19,254 bases of DNA from an uncultured Eubacteriales bacterium (GTDB lineage: Bacteria > Bacillota > Clostridia > Oscillospirales > CAG-272), in contig CAJLXA010000035.1 of the NCBI GenBank assembly GCA_905210485.1, forward strand, positions 1-19,254. Direction: 5' to 3'. How positions within the stretch are numbered: position 1 is the first letter of the stretch; every line of letters begins with the position of its first letter. Below, in pieces: positions 14,390 through 19,254 of the stretch. The notes beneath the pieces are model-generated. The model had not been told where the DNA came from. It ran no database searches and saw only the letters and a list, made by a program, of their open reading frames with translations. The translations under genes and the position numbers were made by a program.

Positions 14390-15775
14390 ATGCTGAAAAT
14401 ATCACCGAAAACCAATCTGCTTGAACAACATTCCTACATATATGAACTGCAGGATGTCAAGGAACCGAATCTCTATCGCGAGGTGTATCCCTACGAAGAA
14501 ATTCCGAAAACGCCGTTTAACCATCGCCGCGTGCCGCTTGATATGCCGAAGGAAATCTTTATCACCGACACGTCTTTCCGCGACGGTATGCAGTCCCAGG
14601 CACCGTACACGGTAAAACAGATTGTGGATCTTTACCGCATGCTTGCCCGCCTCGGCGGGGAAAAGGGTCTTATCCGTCAGACGGAGTTTTTCGTATACAG
14701 CGAAAACGACCGGAAAGCGGTGGAGGCATGCCAGGAACTGGGTCTGCCGTTCCCGGAGATTACCACGTGGATCCGCGCCACATTGTCCGATTTCAAGCTG
14801 GTGCGCGACATGGGCATTAAGGAAACCGGTATTCTTGTGAGCTGCTCCGACTATCATATTTTCAAAAAACTCGGTATGAACCGTCATGAGGCGTTGGAGT
14901 ATTACAAAAAGACGGTTGCCGCCGCGCTTGAGATCGGTATTCGCCCGCGTTGCCACCTTGAAGATATTACACGCGCCGATTTCTACGGCTTTGTACTGCC
15001 TTTTGTCACCGAACTTCAGAAGATGTCCCGCGACGCGGGAATCCCCATCAAGATTCGCGCCTGCGATACGATGGGTTACGGATTGCCGTACAGCGAAGTA
15101 GCCTTGCCGCGAAGCGTTGCCGGCATCATTTACGGTCTGCAGCACTATGCCGACGTGCCGAGCGAAATGCTGGAATGGCACGGACACAACGACTTCTATA
15201 AAGCGGTGCCGAACGCAACGTGCGCATGGCTTTACGGCGCGGCCGCCGTCAACTGCTCGATGCTCGGCATCGGCGAACGTACGGGCAACATTCCGCTTGA
15301 AGCCATGGTGTTTGAATACGCTTCGCTTCGCGGTACGCTGGACGGAATGGATCCTACGGTCATTACCGAGATCGCCGACTATTTCCGGCACGAGATCGGA
15401 TATAAGATACCACCGATGACGCCGTTTGTCGGCGAGGATTTCAATGTCACGCGCGCCGGCATACATGCGGACGGTCTGATGAAAGACGAAGAAATATACA
15501 ATATTTTCGATACAAAGAAAATCCTGAACCGCGACGCCGCGGTGAGCATATCCAAAACCTCCGGCCTTGCCGGCATTGCCTACTGGCTGAATCAGCACTA
15601 CCGTATTCCCGAAGACCTGCATATCGGAAAGCAGGACGGTATTACGCTGTATATCAAAGAATGGGTCGACAAGCAGTATGAAAACGAACGCCAGACAGTC
15701 ATCAGCTCGGGAGAAATGGAATCTCTTGTGAAAACATATATGAAAGATCACGAAGTGAAAGGAATCAGATTATAA
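14390..15775 (+). CDS. Re-type citrate synthase
   Basis: A 461-residue enzyme of the DRE-TIM metallolyase (isopropylmalate/homocitrate synthase) superfamily. I assign it as Re-face citrate synthase, which forms citrate from oxaloacetate and acetyl-CoA in anaerobic Clostridia and is often mislabelled isopropylmalate synthase. The superfamily signature is TDTSFRDGMQ with Arg64-Asp65, and the metal-binding HxH is EWHGHND (His264, His266). The long conserved stretches typical of the Clostridium kluyveri type are present: RQTEFFVYSENDRKAVEACQ, GIRPRCHLEDITRADFYGFV, and LGIGERTGNIPLEAM. There is no leucine-type regulatory domain. Context confirms it: aconitase follows after 1 bp and isocitrate dehydrogenase after that. 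AAAGAGG lies 5 nt before the ATG. No Si-type citrate synthase is in the window. Confidence 0.93.
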   Translation: MLKISPKTNLLEQHSYIYELQDVKEPNLYREVYPYEEIPKTPFNHRRVPLDMPKEIFITDTSFRDGMQSQAPYTVKQIVDLYRMLARLGGEKGLIRQTEFFVYSENDRKAVEACQELGLPFPEITTWIRATLSDFKLVRDMGIKETGILVSCSDYHIFKKLGMNRHEALEYYKKTVAAALEIGIRPRCHLEDITRADFYGFVLPFVTELQKMSRDAGIPIKIRACDTMGYGLPYSEVALPRSVAGIIYGLQHYADVPSEMLEWHGHNDFYKAVPNATCAWLYGAAAVNCSMLGIGERTGNIPLEAMVFEYASLRGTLDGMDPTVITEIADYFRHEIGYKIPPMTPFVGEDFNVTRAGIHADGLMKDEEIYNIFDTKKILNRDAAVSISKTSGLAGIAYWLNQHYRIPEDLHIGKQDGITLYIKEWVDKQYENERQTVISSGEMESLVKTYMKDHEVKGIRL

Positions 15776-15776
15776 T

Positions 15777-17702
15777 ATGGGACTTACCATTGCACAGAAG
15801 ATCATCAAGGCACATCTTTGCTCCGGGGAGATGATTCCCGGTACGGAGATTGCGCTCCGCATTGATCAGACGCTGACGCAGGACGCTACGGGCACCATGG
15901 CCTACCTCGAATTTGAGGCCATCGGTATTCCCCGTGTGCGCACCGAACTGTCGGTTGCCTACATAGATCACAATACCTTGCAGTCCGGCTTTGAAAACGC
16001 CGATGACCATCGGTATATTCAGAGCGTGGCGAAAAAATTCGGCCTGCGCTTTTCCCGTCCCGGCAACGGCATCTGCCATCAGGTACATCTCGAACGGTTC
16101 GGAAAGCCCGGCAAAACGCTGATCGGTTCCGACAGCCATACGCCGACGGGCGGCGGCATCGGTATGCTGGCCATGGGTGCCGGCGGCCTTGACGTTGCCG
16201 TGGCCATGGGCGGCGGCGCGTATTATATCACCATGCCGAAGATGTACAAAGTCAACCTGACGGGCAAACTCCGTCCGTATGTGACCGCAAAGGACGTCAG
16301 CCTTGAAATTCTGCGGATTCTGTCCGTGAAGGGCGGCGTCGGCGCCATCATCGAATGGGGCGGCGAGGGCGTGTCCACGCTGTCGGTACCGGAACGCGCG
16401 ACCATTACCAATATGGGAACCGAACTCGGCGCCACCACCTCTATTTTCCCGTCCGACGAAGTCACGCGCGCGTTTCTGAAAGCCGAAGGGCGCGAAGAGG
16501 ATTATATACCGCTTGAAAGCGATCCAGACGCGGTGTATGACCGCGTGATCGACATTGATCTTTCGTCTCTCACGCCGCTTCTCGCCTGCCCCCACTCTCC
16601 CGATAACGTGAAGTCGGTGAAAGAACTGGCCGGAATGAAGATCGATCAGGTCTGCATCGGTTCCTGCACCAACTCCAGCCTTGCCGATCTGCTCCGCGTC
16701 GCTTCTATTCTCCGCGGTAAAAAGATTGCGGACAATGTGTCGCTTTCCGTGTCCCCCGGCTCCAAACAGGTTCTGGCCATGCTCGCCGAATGCGGCGCGC
16801 TGAACGATATTCTTCAATCCGGCGCACGTGTACTGGAATGTGCCTGCGGTCCCTGCATCGGTATGGGCTTTTCGCCCAATTCCGGCGGCATCTCACTCCG
16901 TACCTTTAACCGTAACTTTGAAGGGCGCAGCGGAACCAAGGACGCCAAGGTATACCTTGTATCGCCCGAACTTGCCGCCGCCTCGGCCATTGCCGGCGTT
17001 GTCGCCGATCCGACCGAACTCGGCGCCTATGAGACCATTACGCTTCCTGCGCATTACCGCATAGACGACAGCGCGATTCTTCTGCCCGCGTCTCCCGAAG
17101 AAGCGAAAAACGTGGAGATTCTCCGCGGCCCGAACATCAAGCCGTTCCCCGAAACGCATGCGCTGACCGATCATATCGAAGCTGCCGTAACGCTGAAAGT
17201 CGGCGATAACATCACGACCGACCACATCATGCCCGCCGGTTCCAAAATCCTGCCGTATCGTTCAAACATTCCGTATCTTTCCCGCTTCTGCTTTGCCGTG
17301 TGCGACGAAAGTTTCGCGGAACGTGCCAAGGCCGCCGGCTCCTCGTTTGTCGTGGGCGGTTCCAACTACGGTCAGGGATCGTCGCGCGAACATGCGGCGC
17401 TGGTTCCGCTTTATCTCGGCGTGCGCGCCGTGATCGCCAAAAGTTTTGCGCGTATCCATGCGGCGAATCTTGTCAATGCCGGAATTCTGCCGTTGACATT
17501 CCGTAATCCCGACGACTATGAAAAGATTGCCGAGGGCGATATTCTTTCCATGGACGGCCTCTTCCATGCGCTCGAAAGCGGGGAAGTGCTCCTGGAAAAC
17601 AAGACCCGTCAGGTGAAGATTCCGCTGGTTGCCGCTTTCTCGGAACGGCAGGCGGCCATTCTGAAGGCCGGCGGTCTTCTGCCCTATACGAAAGGAGAAT
17701 AA
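15777..17702 (+). CDS. Aconitate hydratase
   Basis: A 641-residue monomeric [4Fe-4S] enzyme that interconverts citrate and isocitrate via cis-aconitate. It is of the shorter aconitase type common in anaerobes (about 640 residues, compared with about 890 for AcnA). The cluster cysteines are visible: Cys297 in CIGSCTNSS, and Cys357 and Cys360 in CACGPCIGMG. The N-terminal DSHTPTGGGIGMLAMGAGGL block and the C-terminal swivel domain with DNITTDHIMPAG and SNYGQGSSREHAALVP (substrate-binding Ser-Ser-Arg) are intact. It starts 1 bp after the citrate synthase stop, so translation is coupled. The ribosome binding site of the next gene (AAAGGAG, 17691-17697) lies inside its last codons. Oxygen sensitivity of the cluster fits an anaerobe. 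Confidence 0.97.
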   Translation: MGLTIAQKIIKAHLCSGEMIPGTEIALRIDQTLTQDATGTMAYLEFEAIGIPRVRTELSVAYIDHNTLQSGFENADDHRYIQSVAKKFGLRFSRPGNGICHQVHLERFGKPGKTLIGSDSHTPTGGGIGMLAMGAGGLDVAVAMGGGAYYITMPKMYKVNLTGKLRPYVTAKDVSLEILRILSVKGGVGAIIEWGGEGVSTLSVPERATITNMGTELGATTSIFPSDEVTRAFLKAEGREEDYIPLESDPDAVYDRVIDIDLSSLTPLLACPHSPDNVKSVKELAGMKIDQVCIGSCTNSSLADLLRVASILRGKKIADNVSLSVSPGSKQVLAMLAECGALNDILQSGARVLECACGPCIGMGFSPNSGGISLRTFNRNFEGRSGTKDAKVYLVSPELAAASAIAGVVADPTELGAYETITLPAHYRIDDSAILLPASPEEAKNVEILRGPNIKPFPETHALTDHIEAAVTLKVGDNITTDHIMPAGSKILPYRSNIPYLSRFCFAVCDESFAERAKAAGSSFVVGGSNYGQGSSREHAALVPLYLGVRAVIAKSFARIHAANLVNAGILPLTFRNPDDYEKIAEGDILSMDGLFHALESGEVLLENKTRQVKIPLVAAFSERQAAILKAGGLLPYTKGE

Positions 17703-17706
17703 GGAT

Positions 17707-18924
17707 TTGAAAAAAATAGCCATGACAACGCCGCTTGTCGAAATGGACGGCGACGAAATGACCCGGATTCTCTGGAAGATGATCAAAGACACCCTGATAC
17801 TTCCGTTTGTTGATCTTAAGACCGAGTATTACGACCTCGGACTTCCCGAACGTGAAAAAACGCGCGACCGTGTTACGCTTGAAAGTGCGGAGGCGGCCAA
17901 GAAATACGGCGTTGCGGTAAAATGCGCCACCATCACGCCGAATAAACAGCGCGTGGAGGAATACCATCTGAGCGAGATGTGGAAGAGTCCGAACGGCACT
18001 ATCCGTGCCGTGCTCGACGGGACGGTATTCCGCGCACCGATTCTGATCCCCGCCATCAAGCCGGCGGTGCGTAACTGGAAAAAGCCGATTACCATTGCCC
18101 GTCACGCATACGGCGACGTTTACCGCGCGACCGAATACCGTGTTCCGACCCCCGGCAAAGCAGAACTTCTCTTTACGGGAAACGACGGAACAACTTTCCG
18201 CGAAACCGTATACGACTTTGAGTGTCCCGGCGTTTTGCAATCGCAGTACAATAAGGATACATCCATTGTTTCGTTTGCCCATTCCTGCTTCCGGTATGCC
18301 ATCGCCACAAAACAGGATCTCTGGTTTTCCACCAAGGATACCATCTCGAAACAGTATGACCAGACATTCAAACTTATCTTTGAAGATCTCTATGAAAAAG
18401 AGTATAAAGAGACCTTTGAAAAACTCGGCATCACCTATTTCTATACGCTGATTGATGACGCGGTTGCCCGCGTGATCCGCAGTGAGGGCGGCTATATCTG
18501 GGCATGCAAGAACTATGACGGCGACGTTATGAGCGATATGGTGTCGACCGCTTTCGGAAGTCTTGCGATGATGACGTCCGTACTGGTGTCTCCCGACGGC
18601 AAGTTTGAATATGAAGCGGCGCACGGCACCGTCACCCGCCACTATTACCGCTATCTTAAGGGAGAAGAAACTTCGACAAACCCGATGGCAACGATTTATG
18701 CATGGAGCGGCGCGCTTCGTAAGCGCGGAGAACTGGACAACCTTCCCGACCTTGTCGCATTTGCCGACAAACTGGAAGAATCCTGCATAGAGACATTGAA
18801 CGACGGCGTGATGACCAAGGATCTTTCTGGTCTTGTCGAGGACAAGAATCGGGTAAAGAGCGTTAACTCTGCCGAATTCCTGAATGAGATCGCCGCGCGC
18901 CTTCGCCGGCGCCTCGGCGCATAA
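17707..18924 (+). CDS. NADP-dependent isocitrate dehydrogenase
   Basis: A 405-residue isocitrate dehydrogenase of the homodimeric, eukaryote-like subfamily (about 400-415 residues, distinct from E. coli Icd). It oxidises isocitrate to 2-oxoglutarate and CO2 with NADP. Visible blocks are TPLVEMDGDEMTRILWKMIK, TPNKQRVEEYHLSEMWKSPN followed by GTIRAVLDGTVFR (substrate Ser/Asn/Arg), ARHAYGDVYRATEY, IWACKNYDGDVMSD (metal-binding Asp residues), and AAHGTVTRHYYRY with GEETSTNP (cofactor loop). I chose the TTG at 17707 because AAAGGAG lies 9 nt upstream, inside the aconitase gene. The ATG five codons later has no ribosome binding site and would cut conserved sequence. The gap to aconitase is 4 bp. 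It completes the 2-oxoglutarate operon. Confidence 0.96.
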   Translation: MKKIAMTTPLVEMDGDEMTRILWKMIKDTLILPFVDLKTEYYDLGLPEREKTRDRVTLESAEAAKKYGVAVKCATITPNKQRVEEYHLSEMWKSPNGTIRAVLDGTVFRAPILIPAIKPAVRNWKKPITIARHAYGDVYRATEYRVPTPGKAELLFTGNDGTTFRETVYDFECPGVLQSQYNKDTSIVSFAHSCFRYAIATKQDLWFSTKDTISKQYDQTFKLIFEDLYEKEYKETFEKLGITYFYTLIDDAVARVIRSEGGYIWACKNYDGDVMSDMVSTAFGSLAMMTSVLVSPDGKFEYEAAHGTVTRHYYRYLKGEETSTNPMATIYAWSGALRKRGELDNLPDLVAFADKLEESCIETLNDGVMTKDLSGLVEDKNRVKSVNSAEFLNEIAARLRRRLGA

Positions 18925-18984
18925 AAACAAAAAGAAGCGACCCAAAGGCCCCCTGCTGGTAAGACAGTAAAACTCAAAATTCTT
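18923..18984. other. Likely insertion junction in the operon's terminator
   Basis: Just after the isocitrate dehydrogenase stop, AAAACAAAAAGAAGCGACC (from 18923-18942) looks like the left, A-rich arm of a bidirectional terminator in the style of the one at 7901, but no matching right arm is present. The bases after about 18942 are unlike host intergenic sequence and lead into a recombinase gene. This fits an element inserted in the terminator. It is an inference. Confidence 0.4.
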
Positions 18985-19016
18985 GGAACAGGCATGATCT
19001 CGGTCATGCCTGTTCC
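18985..19016 (-). terminator. Hairpin at the recombinase 3' end
   Basis: A perfect 13-bp stem: 18985-18997 (GGAACAGGCATGA) pairs with 19004-19016, with a 6-nt loop. The right arm is the final codons and stop of the leftward recombinase. Past the left arm, the leftward strand reads AAGAATTTTGAGTTTT, a broken T-tract. On the upper strand GCTTTTAG follows, so it may work both ways and may end the citrate operon. Confidence 0.65.
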
Positions 19017-19254
19017 GCTTTTAGCAGCTCATCCACGGGAATGTAGCCCACAAGGTCGTACTCGATATGTACCTTCTGCCTGCGCTTGCCGCTGGACTTG
19101 TCAGGTGCATCTACATAGACCGCCTTGACAAGCTCTCTGAGGGCATAGGGGGTCAGTTCCGTGAGGGTGCTGTTCCTCTTTACCCGCTGAACAAACTGCT
19201 CTATATTCTCTGCCTGTTGTTCCTGTTCATGGATTTGCTGTTGCAGACCCTTGA
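19004..19254 (-). CDS. Large serine recombinase, C-terminal fragment (DUF4368-type)
   Basis: The last 83 codons of a leftward gene whose start is outside the window. The sequence begins KGLQQQIHEQEQQAENIEQF, a coiled-coil-like helix, then LTPYALRELVKAVYVDAPDK and QKVHIEYDLVGYIPVDELL. This is the C-terminal pattern of large serine recombinases of Clostridia (resolvase/recombinase/DUF4368, as in TndX-like transposition proteins), which excise and integrate conjugative or mobilisable elements. Codon use is unlike the host genes (AGA, AGG, CAG-rich), supporting foreign origin. The N-terminal catalytic domain is not visible, so activity cannot be judged. Such genes normally sit at one end of their element, so a boundary is expected just to the left. 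Confidence 0.85.
   Translation of the reverse strand, partial: KGLQQQIHEQEQQAENIEQFVQRVKRNSTLTELTPYALRELVKAVYVDAPDKSSGKRRQKVHIEYDLVGYIPVDELLKAEQA

Noticed and set aside
14402..15751. Long leftward open frame (449 codons) opposite the citrate synthase gene
   Set aside because: It is a shadow of a well-supported enzyme gene, rich in His, Arg and Val as expected of an antisense frame, with no start signals.
17473..18945. Leftward open frame (490 codons) opposite the IDH gene
   Set aside because: It is antisense to isocitrate dehydrogenase and lacks any recognisable domain.
1..19254. tRNA, rRNA, riboswitch or T-box elements
   Set aside because: I looked for tRNA-like cloverleaves and for conserved T-box, SAM, cobalamin, glycine and TPP cores in the leaders and saw none. 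This was by eye, so a covariance-model scan could still find one.

Overview
The window looks like the chromosome of an anaerobic, gut-type Bacillota (class Clostridia). I judge this from the gene content (a Re-type citrate synthase, a NADP-type glutamate dehydrogenase, a UPF0371/DUF1846 protein, a PadR/HAAS pair), strong AGGAGG-like ribosome binding sites, and promoters that nearly all read TTGNNN-17 bp-TANNNT. No rRNA, tRNA or marker gene is present, so a genus cannot be given. Codon use is mostly C- or U-ending (CGC, CGT, GGC, ATC). Two stretches depart from it: 6013-7565 and the right edge after about 18940.

Left part (1-5266). An AraC-type regulator tail is followed by a strong hairpin terminator. 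Then come two paralogous LysR regulators transcribed in opposite directions. The leftward one leads an overlapping unit: a small ORF with an excellent ribosome binding site, then LysR, then a MATE efflux pump. The two promoters have interleaved -10 boxes, and a textbook LysR box (T-N11-A) lies about 63 bp upstream of the leftward start. Rightward of the second LysR are an HD-domain phosphohydrolase-like protein and a PrdX/YbaK-type tRNA-editing protein.

Middle part (5267-9956). A PadR regulator is followed by a terminator, then a small HAAS-type membrane protein under its own promoter with a long purine-rich leader. Downstream lies a gene-free region of about 1.5 kb holding a tandem array of a roughly 218-bp unit, the least explained feature here. 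A leftward gdhA with a consensus promoter and a 16-bp bidirectional terminator follows.

Right part (9957-19254). A UPF0371 protein, an L-rhamnose isomerase without other rha genes, and a lipoprotein with a NodB-type deacetylase fold precede a tight three-gene operon: Re-citrate synthase, aconitase, NADP-isocitrate dehydrogenase. This operon converts oxaloacetate and acetyl-CoA to 2-oxoglutarate, which gdhA would aminate to glutamate, so the window holds a complete oxidative-branch glutamate route. The window ends in the C-terminus of a large serine recombinase, i.e. the edge of a mobile element, which seems to have inserted into the operon's terminator.
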